Of a stretch of DNA of 35,313 nucleotides, positions 1-8,325 are shown in pieces; position 1 is the stretch's first letter, and each line of letters begins with the position of its first letter. The notes under the pieces were generated by a model. The model did not search any database. It had not been told where the DNA came from and worked only from the letters and a program-made list of their open reading frames with translations. This DNA is from Candidatus Bathyarchaeota archaeon (GTDB taxonomy: Archaea > Thermoproteota > Bathyarchaeia > TCS64), in NCBI GenBank assembly GCA_018652685.1, contig JABIBQ010000047.1:1-35313 (forward strand), given 5' to 3'. A program made the translations under genes and the position numbers.

Positions 1-2752
1 GCTTCGCAGACGCGATAATCCCCGCCCTCCTGCCGTGGATCGAGACAGTCTTGGACGCATCAACCCCGTTCAGCCACCACCAAGGCGGCTCAAACGAGTG
101 CCTGCCCTTGGTCCTCGCCAGCATCTCCGCCACCTCCTCAGGGCCCCTGTCGTATACCCCTACCTCTGTGGAGCCGCAGAGGGGGCACACGATGCTCGCT
201 TCGAAATCCTTGACCTGACGCTCGTCAAGCCAGTCATGCTTGCCCAGGCACGCCAAGACACGGGTCTCGTTGTACAGTCTCGCCTTCGCCGACTCCAGTA
301 TGATCCTGGTGATCTTCTCCGGCGGAACGATGTCCACCTTCATGCTGATGCTGTCGACTCCCAGCTGGCCCAGAGGACTCACCTCGTCCACGGTGTCCAG
401 TATCGATACTTCGATCTCTCCTTCCGCCATCTGGCGCAGCAGGTCCTTGGTGTTCTCTATGTTCAGGTCCTGCCTGAGGGTGTCCTTCATGGCCTCCTCG
501 AAAATAATCGTCCCTTCGAAACTCTTCATGAGCCTGCCCAGTGTGATGTTGCTAAAGTTGGCGAACTTGCTCAGTGCACCGCACTTACGGGCAACGTTGA
601 TGAGGCGCTTCTTGAACAAACCGGTCTTTGTGATTGCCTGCTGTATCGTGTGCTCCAGGTCCTTGTTTGCCAGAGTCTTGAGCAGCCGCTCGATGTACTT
701 TGCATCCACCTCGCCCACGGTCTGGGCGATGATCATATACGTGTCCTGCTGGACGCCAACTGGGTAGCCCGTGGCCTCGCTTATCACGTGTCCCACTATG
801 CGGGCCAGCGTCCTGTTGGCCAGGCTTCCAAAATTTGCGTGAATTATTACGTTGTCGTCCCAGTCCTCCACCACCACCCGCCTGTCAGTGGGGACATCAA
901 ATCCGTTTTGGTGGTGCTCCACGAGCTCCTGGATGACCTTCCTCATTGTATCCGGACTCGCAGGATATCTCTCGCTCAGCTCTTCGCAGACATCCTTCAC
1001 CGAGGTACCCTCAATGAGTCGTTCCTCAACGAACCTCTTTAGAGAACCCACCTCCATAGCCACCTCGAAGGGAACCGGGATTTGCTCGCCGACCCAGCTG
1101 GGTATGGCACCCGTGGGGTCGTTCTCAATCTTGACGTATATCTTGTCGTTGTGTATGTTGAGTATCTTCCACGCCCTGCCCCTGAGAGTGAACTTCACGC
1201 CTGGCTTGGCGTACTCGGCAACGAACGCTTCTTGCAGTATGCCCACCGGAGAGTCCTCGCCAACGTCCATGATGAGGAACGTTTTCTCATCCGGGATCAT
1301 GCTCAGGTTGTTGAAAAAATACCTGTACATTGTTTTATTGGTCCCCCTAGGCTTGATGATGACCTCGTCCTCCTCGCTGAGCCACGCCAGTCGGGGGAAC
1401 CTGTCGTGCATGTACCTGCCAGCGTTGAGTATGTCCTCCTCCTCAATGTTCCTGTACGGGTACGCCCCCGAGAACAGCTTATGGCCTTGGAGGAAGTACA
1501 TCCTGCCCCTCTGCATCAGCTCAGCGATTAGCTGGTTGACTAGCACGTCAAAGGGTTTTTCAGGGACAACCAGAGGCTCCATTATTTCTTTCAGGCCCCT
1601 CCTGCATATCACCATGCTCTCCAGGGCGTCGTCACTGTTCAGCGCCACGATGACGCCCTTGCTGACCTCGTCGATGCTGTGACCGCTGCGGCCAACCCTT
1701 TGGAGTAGTCTCGTGACCTGTCTGGGGCTGTTGTACTGAATAACTAAATCGATACGCCCGATATCTATTCCCAGTTCAAGGCTACTTGTACAGACCACGG
1801 TTCTGAGGTCGCCCCTCTTCAGCCCTCTCTCGGTGGCGATCCTGCTGGTCTTCGCCAGAGATCCGTGGTGGATGCTCAAAGGGAAATCTGTGTCCCAGAT
1901 ATTGAACCTGCTCGTGAGCGCCTCGCTGGTACTCCTGGTGTTTGTGAAAATGAGTGTTGTGTTGTGGTCCTCGATGAGGTCCTTCATAACCTTGAGTCTG
2001 ACCGCCACCTCGGGGTGGGTGAAAAGCTTCTCGGCAAGGTCATAGTCTTCGGCCTCGGGTTTCGGGTAGACTATCTCAAGGCGCGTGTCCCTGAGCGCCG
2101 AGACCTGTACTATCTCAACGGGCTCGTCGTTCCCAACAAGGAACTTGGCTACAGTCTCGGGGCTACCGATTGTGGCGCTAAGCCCGATCATCTGGGGACG
2201 CTCCTCGGTTATCGCCTTGATTCGCTCAAGTGCGAGGCTTAGTTGGCTGCCCCTCTTGTTGTCGGCCAGCTCGTGGATCTCGTCGATAATAATATGGCGA
2301 ACCGTTTTCAGGTGGTTTTTGATGGTCCTGCCCTGGAGTATCGCCTGAAGCGTCTCCGGCGTCGTGATGAGCATATCTGGAGGCACCAGCCTCTGGTAGG
2401 TCCGCTCCTTCTGGCTGGTATCGCCGTGGCGGACGCCCAACTTGAAATCAAGCCTGTTGGCCCAGTAGGTCATCCGGTCTAGGATGTCTCTGTTTAGCGC
2501 TCTGAGCGGCGTTACGTATATGATGCTAATACCTGTCTGCCTCCCACCGTTCATCAGGAACCTGTGGAGGACTGGAAGCGCCGCTGCCTCTGTTTTACCC
2601 GTGGCTGTTGCCGAGATGAGCAGAACGTCCTTCCCTTCAAGTATAATAGGGATTAGCTTGCGCTGTGGCTCCGTGGGTTCCTCGAAGCCCCTCTCCTGTA
2701 TTAGCCGCCTTACCGGCCGGCAGAGCAAGGAAAACGCGTTCTTTTCAGACAA
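1..2752 (-). CDS. lhr: Lhr-type DEAD/DEAH ATP-dependent helicase, C-terminus cut by window edge
   Basis: Superfamily 2 helicase, probably a 3'-5' DNA or RNA/DNA unwinding enzyme of the Lhr family acting in repair or RNA metabolism. The minus-strand frame stays open for about 917 codons and runs off the left edge. Visible motifs are an N-terminal NAFSLL start region, TEPQ (Q-like motif), Walker A ATATGKTEAA, the Lhr-typical motif II DEIHELADNKRG (near 2250-2300) and motif VI LLQRVGRSGH (near 1680-1730). Close to the left edge there is a CPLCGS zinc-knuckle-like pair followed by a WWW-containing segment and HGRRAGIIASAK. No ATG lies between the upstream in-frame TAG and the conserved region, so TTG at 2752 is the best start. 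A TATA-like element at 2779-2788 would put transcription initiation within a few bases of it. Divergent from the CGGC gene. Family assignment is firm; the substrate is not known. Confidence 0.9.
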   Translation of the reverse strand, partial: MSEKNAFSLLCRPVRRLIQERGFEEPTEPQRKLIPIILEGKDVLLISATATGKTEAAALPVLHRFLMNGGRQTGISIIYVTPLRALNRDILDRMTYWANRLDFKLGVRHGDTSQKERTYQRLVPPDMLITTPETLQAILQGRTIKNHLKTVRHIIIDEIHELADNKRGSQLSLALERIKAITEERPQMIGLSATIGSPETVAKFLVGNDEPVEIVQVSALRDTRLEIVYPKPEAEDYDLAEKLFTHPEVAVRLKVMKDLIEDHNTTLIFTNTRSTSEALTSRFNIWDTDFPLSIHHGSLAKTSRIATERGLKRGDLRTVVCTSSLELGIDIGRIDLVIQYNSPRQVTRLLQRVGRSGHSIDEVSKGVIVALNSDDALESMVICRRGLKEIMEPLVVPEKPFDVLVNQLIAELMQRGRMYFLQGHKLFSGAYPYRNIEEEDILNAGRYMHDRFPRLAWLSEEDEVIIKPRGTNKTMYRYFFNNLSMIPDEKTFLIMDVGEDSPVGILQEAFVAEYAKPGVKFTLRGRAWKILNIHNDKIYVKIENDPTGAIPSWVGEQIPVPFEVAMEVGSLKRFVEERLIEGTSVKDVCEELSERYPASPDTMRKVIQELVEHHQNGFDVPTDRRVVVEDWDDNVIIHANFGSLANRTLARIVGHVISEATGYPVGVQQDTYMIIAQTVGEVDAKYIERLLKTLANKDLEHTIQQAITKTGLFKKRLINVARKCGALSKFANFSNITLGRLMKSFEGTIIFEEAMKDTLRQDLNIENTKDLLRQMAEGEIEVSILDTVDEVSPLGQLGVDSISMKVDIVPPEKITRIILESAKARLYNETRVLACLGKHDWLDERQVKDFEASIVCPLCGSTEVGVYDRGPEEVAEMLARTKGRHSFEPPWWWLNGVDASKTVSIHGRRAGIIASAK

Positions 2753-2778
2753 GGCTCGCGGAACCTTTTTCGCAGCCT

Positions 2779-2788
2779 AAAATAAAAA
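2779..2788 (-). promoter_or_regulatory. TATA box for the helicase gene
   Basis: A/T-only run reading TTTTTATTTT on the minus strand, centred about 31 nt before the proposed TTG start. This spacing predicts a leaderless or near-leaderless mRNA and supports the unusual start codon. Confidence 0.45.
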
Positions 2789-2841
2789 CCCTGAGCATCA
2801 AACACGGGAGATATGTTTTTACGGTATCCTAACGAGCAAAT

Positions 2842-3318
2842 ATGATCCAAATGGTCAAACTCGGAATCATGATCTGTGACAGAAACCGCACCTGTGTAGG
2901 GAACAAGTGTTTTAGGGCAATCATCGAACGGGACGGAGTCTTCAGAAAGTACCCCAAGGACGAGCCCATAGAGGTCGTTGGCTGGATGGCTTGCGGAGGG
3001 TGCCCAGGAGAGCGACTGGAGTACGCGCCGGTCGATATGAAAAAGTACGGAGCCGAGGTGATCCTCCTAGCATCATGCTATTTAGCGGGTTATCCGCCGT
3101 GCCCATACATCAGGGACCACAAAACGTTCATCGAGAACTACGTCGGGTTACCCGTGGTGGTTGGAACACACCCCATGCCACAGAACTATATTGATGCACA
3201 CACCAAGGCGGGTGACTGGGAGGGATGCAATGAGTACCTCAGGGAGATCGTAAATGACCCCGAGGGGGCCCACAAGTATGACTCGACCAGAGCCGATTAC
3301 TCTGAGAGCTTAAAATAG
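2842..3318 (+). CDS. CGGC domain-containing protein
   Basis: 158-residue soluble protein of the CGGC domain family, which is proposed to bind metal and has no settled biochemical role. The diagnostic ACGGCPG sits at residues 50-56, after further cysteines at 12, 18 and 23 and before cysteines near 80 and 88 (ASCYLAGYPPCPY), enough to bind a metal or Fe-S centre. ATG at 2842 has a T/A-rich element at about 2811-2820 at leaderless spacing; an in-frame ATG at 2851 is the alternative. A T-rich tail follows the stop, so it is probably monocistronic, although a thioredoxin lies only 60 nt downstream. The family call is strong; function is unknown. Confidence 0.85.
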   Translation: MIQMVKLGIMICDRNRTCVGNKCFRAIIERDGVFRKYPKDEPIEVVGWMACGGCPGERLEYAPVDMKKYGAEVILLASCYLAGYPPCPYIRDHKTFIENYVGLPVVVGTHPMPQNYIDAHTKAGDWEGCNEYLREIVNDPEGAHKYDSTRADYSESLK

Positions 3319-3320
3319 GC

Positions 3321-3340
3321 TTTTTTCTTACTCGTTTTTT
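3321..3340 (+). terminator. T-rich archaeal terminator after the CGGC gene
   Basis: Two runs of six T (3321-3326 and 3335-3340) directly after the stop codon, without a clear hairpin. Oligo-T tracts of this kind terminate archaeal RNA polymerase. Confidence 0.5.
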
Positions 3341-3378
3341 GGAAGCATTCATAACCTACCTTAACGGAAAAAGGGTCA

Positions 3379-3789
3379 ATGAGTTCAGACAGCGAGCTTG
3401 AGCGTATCAAGCAGGATATGTTAAAGCGGATGATAACTGCGGAGCGGAAACCAGTCTTCTGGATGGACGGCAAGGTCAACACGCTCACAGATGCCAACTT
3501 TCACACCGTACTTGCGCAGACTGACAGGCCTGTTCTCGTTGATTTCTGGGCCGAGTGGTGCGGGCCGTGCAAGATGATGGGTCCAATCGTGGAACAGATG
3601 GCCGTAGAGTACGTGGGCAGGGCGCATTTTGCCAAGCTGAACACGGATCAGAACAGGGTAACCGCCACCCAGTTCAAGGTTATGAGTATCCCCAACTTTA
3701 TCGTGTTCAAGGGCGGGAAACCCGTCGGTCAGACTGTCGGGGCGGTCGGGAAGCAGGGATTGGCGTCCCTGATTGGACGCTATCTCTAA
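3379..3789 (+). CDS. trxA: Thioredoxin
   Basis: Cytoplasmic thiol-disulfide oxidoreductase. The thioredoxin fold carries the WCGPC active site (Cys61 and Cys64), the buried-Asp strand VLVDFWAEW just before it, and the cis-Pro loop MSIPNF about 45 residues later. The protein is 136 residues, about 30 longer than a minimal thioredoxin. The excess is an N-terminal, charged, probably helical extension (residues 1-30, ending in KPVFWMDGK). Such extended thioredoxins are common in archaea. Physiological reductant is not shown, but a ferredoxin:thioredoxin reductase catalytic subunit is encoded at 16421 in the same window. Transcribed alone as far as can be seen. Confidence 0.93.
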   Translation: MSSDSELERIKQDMLKRMITAERKPVFWMDGKVNTLTDANFHTVLAQTDRPVLVDFWAEWCGPCKMMGPIVEQMAVEYVGRAHFAKLNTDQNRVTATQFKVMSIPNFIVFKGGKPVGQTVGAVGKQGLASLIGRYL

Positions 3790-3919
3790 GTAGAAAGTCC
3801 ACTAAATGGGTGGTCAGAGGAAAAACTCGTACTTCCAGCCAATAGATTTCTTATGTTTTATTGTATAGAATCATTTAACTACATGAAAAAGAGAGCATTG
3901 AGAGGTTAATGTTTAATAG

Positions 3920-3929
3920 TTTATATATA
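3920..3929 (+). promoter_or_regulatory. TATA box for the small membrane protein gene
   Basis: Sequence TTTATATATA, a near-perfect archaeal TATA box. Its centre is about 28 nt before the ATG at 3953, which makes that ATG, rather than the GTG at 3941, the likely leaderless start. Confidence 0.55.
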
Positions 3930-3952
3930 ATTAGTAGAATGTGTCAAAGTTG

Positions 3953-4189
3953 ATGACGAGAGAGAGAGGAGTCCAGTTCACAATTGGATTCCTCGTGGGG
4001 AAGTTTTTTGGCGCCCTTGTCTCAACTTATCCACTTTTCGGACTATACTTTGAGGACTCGAACTTCGGGGACATCGTGCTGAACGAGTTCGTCAACTACC
4101 TGTGGGCGTTCAACGCATATCATTACGCGCTGGCAATCATTTGCGGTTTATTCATCGTAATCTGGCAGAGCGATGACATGTTCGACTGA
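3953..4189 (+). CDS. Small two-span membrane protein, unknown function
   Basis: Protein of 78 residues from the ATG at 3953 (82 from an in-frame GTG at 3941). I do not recognise a family. Two hydrophobic segments are visible, one near the N-terminus (QFTIGFLVGKFFGALVSTY) and one near the C-terminus (YHYALAIICGLFIVIW), separated by an acidic loop, so a hairpin with both ends on one side of the membrane is likely. The tail is acidic (SDDMFD). It has a strong TATA box of its own and no same-strand gene close by. Codon use resembles its neighbours, so I believe it is real. Confidence 0.6.
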   Translation: MTRERGVQFTIGFLVGKFFGALVSTYPLFGLYFEDSNFGDIVLNEFVNYLWAFNAYHYALAIICGLFIVIWQSDDMFD

Positions 4190-4278
4190 TTAGCTGCAAT
4201 TATGTCCTGAGGGTAGCGTTCCCATTATTTTGATGCGTTTTCCAGAAAGGAACAATTACTGAAAAATAGAAAAATAGG

Positions 4279-5733
4279 TTAATAGAGGCCCCGCTTGACC
4301 TCGCGCGCCAGCCAGCCGTCTGCCTCTAGGAAGCCGTCAGCGGCCCCCTCACAGATCTCCGTTGCCACAATCTGCGCATCCTCAATAACCTTTACCTCGT
4401 CCATTGTCAGGCACTGCTTGTCCTTGACGATGACGCTGCCATTGACTATGACATCAGTGACCTCGTCTCCTCTTGCGCTGTAAACGATGTTTGGCGCCAC
4501 ATTGAGAACTGGCCTGTAGATGATTGGCGTCATATGGGGCACCTTTAGGTCCAGAAGGATTACGTCTGCCTTCTTGCCTACCTCAAGGCTTCCTATCTTG
4601 TCGCCTAACCCGATGGCGTGGGCTCCTTCAATGGTTGCCAACCGCATCATCTTCCATGAGGGCAGCACCGTCGGGTCCCTGTGCCTACTCTTGTTGAGTA
4701 GCGCCGCTACCTTCATCTCCACCAGCATGTTATGATGGCCGTTCCCCGGTGCCTGGTCGCTTCCAATGGTGGCGTGCTTGCCACCTGCCTGGAGGAACAG
4801 CCCCAAGGGAGGGGTAATCCCGTCGATTAACCCGATGCTTGCGGGACATGAGGCGTACCTGACGCCCCTCTTGGCGAGCTGCTCTACTTCTGAGTCCTCT
4901 GTCTGGTGGCAGTGGGCCGCGATGAGCTGGTCGTCTAGGTAACCAATGCTGTCAAGGAATTTGATAGTGGTCATACCGTACCGCATCTTCATCTGCAACT
5001 CCTCCCTGCCTCCCTGAGCGACGTGAATGTGAGCCAGGACGCCTAGCTCCTTTGCATTCTCTTTTACCCGGAGCAGAAGCTCCTTGTCCATCATATCCGC
5101 ACCGTGCGGTGATAGTATAGCCGAGACCCTTCCGTCTCCCTTGCCGTTGTACTTTTCTACTAACTCGACGCCTGACTTGAATTTGGCTTCGCCGATGTCC
5201 TCGAAAAAGATGTATGGCTTCCGTGGGTCCGGCCTGCTCTCTGGGCCGATCTGATTGATTGTGTCTGCGAGGTTCGCCCTGACGCCGGATGGGACGAAGA
5301 CCTGCTCAGCCACGGGGGTCATGTTTCCGCCAATCTCGCCGAACGTAGTGGTGCCCGCCTTCAATGCCTCAAGCACACCTACTCGTGAACCCTTGATGCT
5401 ATGGTCCGGTGTCAGATAGCTTGTGAACGGGGCCATGGTCTTGAGCATCCACTCGATTTCCGGGACATCCTGGGCCTCGCCTCTTACCAGGCTGAGGCCT
5501 GTGTGTATGTGTCCGTCGATGAAACCGGGCAGAACTGCCTTGCCTTTTGCGTCTATAATGTGCTCTGCGCTTCCGTATTCCTTCACAACGTCTGCTGTTT
5601 TTCCCACAGCTACGATATCAGATCCCTCGATGGCGACTGCCCCGTCGATTATGGAGCCCACGCCTTCGCCCTGCATAGTGAGGAGGATGCCGTTCTTGAT
5701 TAGTATGCTTTCGTACTTCTCCAAGTAATTCAC
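4279..5733 (-). CDS. Amidohydrolase, ATZ/TRZ (SAH/MTA deaminase-like) family
   Basis: Metal-dependent hydrolase of 484 residues, probably a deaminase acting on a nucleoside, purine or triazine-like ring. Metal and catalytic motifs appear in the expected order: GFIDGHIHTGLS (HxH) near residue 75, LAHIHVAQ near 240, IAAHCHQTED near 285 and GSDQAPGNGHHN near 325. The N-terminal beta-sandwich half and the C-terminal AHAIGLGDKIGSLEVGKKADVILL segment are typical of the ATZ/TRZ group that includes S-adenosylhomocysteine and methylthioadenosine deaminases. The start codon is GTG at 5733, with a TATA-like element at 5761-5768 at leaderless spacing. No signal peptide. The exact substrate cannot be told; cytosine or 8-oxoguanine deaminases are alternatives. 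Confidence 0.85.
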   Translation of the reverse strand: MNYLEKYESILIKNGILLTMQGEGVGSIIDGAVAIEGSDIVAVGKTADVVKEYGSAEHIIDAKGKAVLPGFIDGHIHTGLSLVRGEAQDVPEIEWMLKTMAPFTSYLTPDHSIKGSRVGVLEALKAGTTTFGEIGGNMTPVAEQVFVPSGVRANLADTINQIGPESRPDPRKPYIFFEDIGEAKFKSGVELVEKYNGKGDGRVSAILSPHGADMMDKELLLRVKENAKELGVLAHIHVAQGGREELQMKMRYGMTTIKFLDSIGYLDDQLIAAHCHQTEDSEVEQLAKRGVRYASCPASIGLIDGITPPLGLFLQAGGKHATIGSDQAPGNGHHNMLVEMKVAALLNKSRHRDPTVLPSWKMMRLATIEGAHAIGLGDKIGSLEVGKKADVILLDLKVPHMTPIIYRPVLNVAPNIVYSARGDEVTDVIVNGSVIVKDKQCLTMDEVKVIEDAQIVATEICEGAADGFLEADGWLAREVKRGLY

Positions 5734-5760
5734 CGTTCACCGAAAAAAGCCGATATTCAA

Positions 5761-5768
5761 ATAAAAAG
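5761..5768 (-). promoter_or_regulatory. TATA box for the amidohydrolase gene
   Basis: Minus-strand CTTTTTAT, centred about 31 nt from the GTG start at 5733, consistent with a leaderless or very short-leader mRNA. Confidence 0.4.
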
Positions 5769-5860
5769 AGTTCTCAATGTTTCTGGGTTACATGATTACA
5801 CTAAAAACAGGTATTTACTCGAATAGATAGGGGAAACGCTATCGCTTGGGCAAATGATGA

Positions 5861-6334
5861 TTACCGGGCTACGTTCACGGGTTTTGGTCCAAGCACCTTG
5901 ACTAGCACATCAGGTTTCATGCCCAGGATGAACCCACGCCTGCCGCCGTTGATGTAGAGGTAATCAAGGTCTAGAATAGTCGCCTCGACGTGAACCTTTA
6001 GCTCCCGTTTTGTACCGAATGGGCTTATTCCCCCCACCATGTACCCAGTGTACCGCTGAGCGTTTTTAGAGCTCACTGAGGACACGTTTTTGACTCCAAT
6101 CTGTCTTGCCAGATCCTTTAGGCTTGTCCGCTTCTCACCATGCATCAGTATTATGAAGGACTTTCCCTCGTTGTCCTCCATAACCAAGGTCTTGATCATG
6201 GCGTGCTCAGGTAGACCCATGATCTCCGCGGCTGCCACAGCTCCGGATTTGGTATAATCGTAGAGGTGCTTGGTGTATTCGACCCCTAACGAGTCGAGTA
6301 GCCTGGTGCCGAGGGTAACTGGATACTTAGCCAT
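5861..6334 (-). CDS. ybaK: YbaK/EbsC-family aminoacyl-tRNA deacylase
   Basis: 157-residue trans-editing protein that hydrolyses mischarged tRNA, classically Cys-tRNA(Pro). Full length for the family. The conserved segment GYMVGGISPFG is present near residues 97-107, along with the N-terminal substrate-pocket region and the C-terminal INGGRRG loop that precedes the final strand. It starts 4 nt after the ThDP-enzyme stop codon at 6339, so the two genes form one transcript, although no functional link between them is obvious. Cognate amino acid is not established; related ProX or YeaK types edit other substrates. Confidence 0.9.
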   Translation of the reverse strand: MAKYPVTLGTRLLDSLGVEYTKHLYDYTKSGAVAAAEIMGLPEHAMIKTLVMEDNEGKSFIILMHGEKRTSLKDLARQIGVKNVSSVSSKNAQRYTGYMVGGISPFGTKRELKVHVEATILDLDYLYINGGRRGFILGMKPDVLVKVLGPKPVNVAR

Positions 6335-6338
6335 CTAA

Positions 6339-8054
6339 TCACTTGACGTGCCTTACGCCTTTCTTTTCAGCCTTTCGAATCCAGATGGGTACCGGAGGTA
6401 CAAGCATGTCCTCGGGCTGGAGCACCAGCTCGGTGAAGCTGGGTTCGTCGCTGTGGAACAGCTCCTTGAGGCTTGACATTTCCCCTGGGCGGGTTATTCT
6501 GTTGGCTTTGAGCCCAAAACCTTCCGCGATCTTGGGATAGTCAACCTCGTTGAAGTTGGTGGCGAAATCCACGTACTCGTCACCATAGCTGAGCTTCCAC
6601 TCGGCCCTGATCCAACCGAAGCTGCTGTTGTTGACCACGATGACGTTGTTGTTGAGTCCAATCCTTGATATAGTTTCAAGCTCTGCGGCCGCCAATCCAA
6701 AGCTCCCGTCGCCCACCAGGGTGGCGATACTGTGGTCCTGTCTTGCAATGCTGGCACCCACGCTTGTCGGCAGAGCGTAACCTAGGCTACCCATGGCGAA
6801 GTTGTACGCCATCGAGCGTCCTGCGCTCGGCACCTTGTAGAACGTTGATGTGTAGATGGCGCTTGTTCCCACGTCCATGACGAGGCATCGTTTATCCGGT
6901 AACGCGTCCTGAAGCTCTTTGATGAACCTGACGGGGTGAATTGGCTTCTCGTTGCTGCTCATGAGCCCCGCAACGTACACACTGTGCTCTTCCTTAGCAT
7001 TGATTAGAGCCTGGATCCTTGGCAATTTCTCCATCTCGCGTGGGCTGACGTTGGCTAGCTCAAGCATCCAGCCGAGGGTGGCCTTGGCGTCGCCGATGAG
7101 GATGACATCAACATCGTAGTTGTTGCCCGCCTCGTGCTCGCTGATATCAAGCTGGATGATCTTGGCATCAGTATCTACTCCAGGCACGGTCCACTTGTCA
7201 GTCCCGGCAGAGTCGGTGCTGCTGCCAACGAAGAATATGAGGTCGGCCTCGCAGATGACCCTGTTGCTTAGGGTGGTGCCGCCCCTCGCTCCTATTACGC
7301 CGATGCTCAGTGGGTGCATCTCAGGCATGACGCCCTTGGCGTTGATAGTGGTGCCCACGGGTGCGATGAACATCTCCGCGACTGATACCAACTCGTCCCA
7401 TGCTTGGCTGTACAGTGCCCCCTGACCTGCAATGATAACCGGGTTTTCCGCCTCGCCTAGGAGCTTTAACGCCTCGACGATCTTCGCTGTCTCGGCTACA
7501 GGCCTGTGGCCGGGGTATTTTGTGAAGTCTTTCTGCGAGTAGAGGTCTGGGTCAACGGTTTCCCCCTGCAGGATATCATAGGGTAGTCTGATGTGCACCG
7601 GCCCAGGCTTGCCAGTGGTCGCCACCCTAAATGCTCTCCGGATAGTGTGGGGTATCTGGCCGGGGTTCGTGATCGTGTATGTCTCCTTCGTAATACCGCT
7701 GAACATGCTGGTCTGGTCCAGCCCCGTGAGCATGTTGCGGGTCTCCAAGTGGAGGGGGATGTCACTGGTCATGAAGACTACGGGCAGTGATGCCTTGTAT
7801 GCCTCGGCTACCCCTGGTAGAATATGAGTGCTACCGACGCTGGGAGCCTCACAGACACCGGGCTTGTTGGTGAAACGGGCGTACCCATCCGCCATGAATG
7901 CGCTGCTTCTCTCGTCTCGTGCCATCACGTGCTTAATCTCGGGATAGTCAAGCCACTCCTTGTATAGTGGCAGCGTTGTCTCGCCGGGGAGACCGAAAAC
8001 GTGCTCAACGTCGTAGTTTTTTAGCATCTCAAGTAGGACGCGGGAAGAATTCAT
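6339..8054 (-). CDS. Thiamine diphosphate-dependent enzyme (acetolactate synthase/2-oxoacid decarboxylase family)
   Basis: 571 residues with the three-domain order of ThDP enzymes: an N-terminal pyrimidine-binding domain with GLPGETTLPL and the catalytic Glu at about residue 48 (ARDERSSAFMADGYAR), a central domain (about 190-330) and a C-terminal pyrophosphate domain. The latter has the Mg/ThDP motif GDGSFGL followed by NNSSFGW about 25 residues on. It lacks features that would settle acetolactate synthase, and no regulatory subunit (IlvN) is nearby, so benzoylformate decarboxylase-like, sulfopyruvate-like or carboligase activity is equally possible. First gene of a two-gene operon with the YbaK homologue. 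A TATA element at 8081-8090 supports the ATG at 8054. Confidence 0.88.
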   Translation of the reverse strand: MNSSRVLLEMLKNYDVEHVFGLPGETTLPLYKEWLDYPEIKHVMARDERSSAFMADGYARFTNKPGVCEAPSVGSTHILPGVAEAYKASLPVVFMTSDIPLHLETRNMLTGLDQTSMFSGITKETYTITNPGQIPHTIRRAFRVATTGKPGPVHIRLPYDILQGETVDPDLYSQKDFTKYPGHRPVAETAKIVEALKLLGEAENPVIIAGQGALYSQAWDELVSVAEMFIAPVGTTINAKGVMPEMHPLSIGVIGARGGTTLSNRVICEADLIFFVGSSTDSAGTDKWTVPGVDTDAKIIQLDISEHEAGNNYDVDVILIGDAKATLGWMLELANVSPREMEKLPRIQALINAKEEHSVYVAGLMSSNEKPIHPVRFIKELQDALPDKRCLVMDVGTSAIYTSTFYKVPSAGRSMAYNFAMGSLGYALPTSVGASIARQDHSIATLVGDGSFGLAAAELETISRIGLNNNVIVVNNSSFGWIRAEWKLSYGDEYVDFATNFNEVDYPKIAEGFGLKANRITRPGEMSSLKELFHSDEPSFTELVLQPEDMLVPPVPIWIRKAEKKGVRHVK

Positions 8055-8080
8055 GGAGAATACGGGTGATGCGAGGTTAT

Positions 8081-8090
8081 TTCATATTTT
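8081..8090 (-). promoter_or_regulatory. TATA box for the ThDP enzyme/ybaK operon
   Basis: Minus-strand AAAATATGAA about 31 nt before the ATG at 8054, predicting a leader of at most a few bases. Confidence 0.45.
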
Positions 8091-8286
8091 GGATATGATA
8101 AGAGGAAGTTTTTCTGTATCATGATTTAAACGTAATCTAGTTCTGATTAATTAACTCGAAACGTGTGCGCTATATTTAGTGCAAGCGCGGTTATTTCCAT
8201 TGATACCCGTTGGGGCCGCGCGCGTACACGATGGTTAATACCAAAATTCGGCTTTTGAATCTCAAATAAGTATTGAGAGTTGAAAG

Positions 8287-8320
8287 AAAAAAAGGACATA
8301 AAAGATCAATACCAAAAAAA
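8287..8320 (-). terminator. Double oligo-T terminator after the beta-lactamase-fold gene
   Basis: Two runs of seven T on the minus strand (8314-8320 and 8287-8293) immediately downstream of the stop at 8326, with no hairpin. This is a typical archaeal termination region. Confidence 0.55.
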
Positions 8321-8325
8321 GATGT

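Noticed and set aside
35-1042. Long plus-strand reading frame at the left edge, with others to 2780
   Set aside because: Antisense to the helicase gene, whose minus-strand frame contains all SF2 motifs; the plus-strand translations show no family features.
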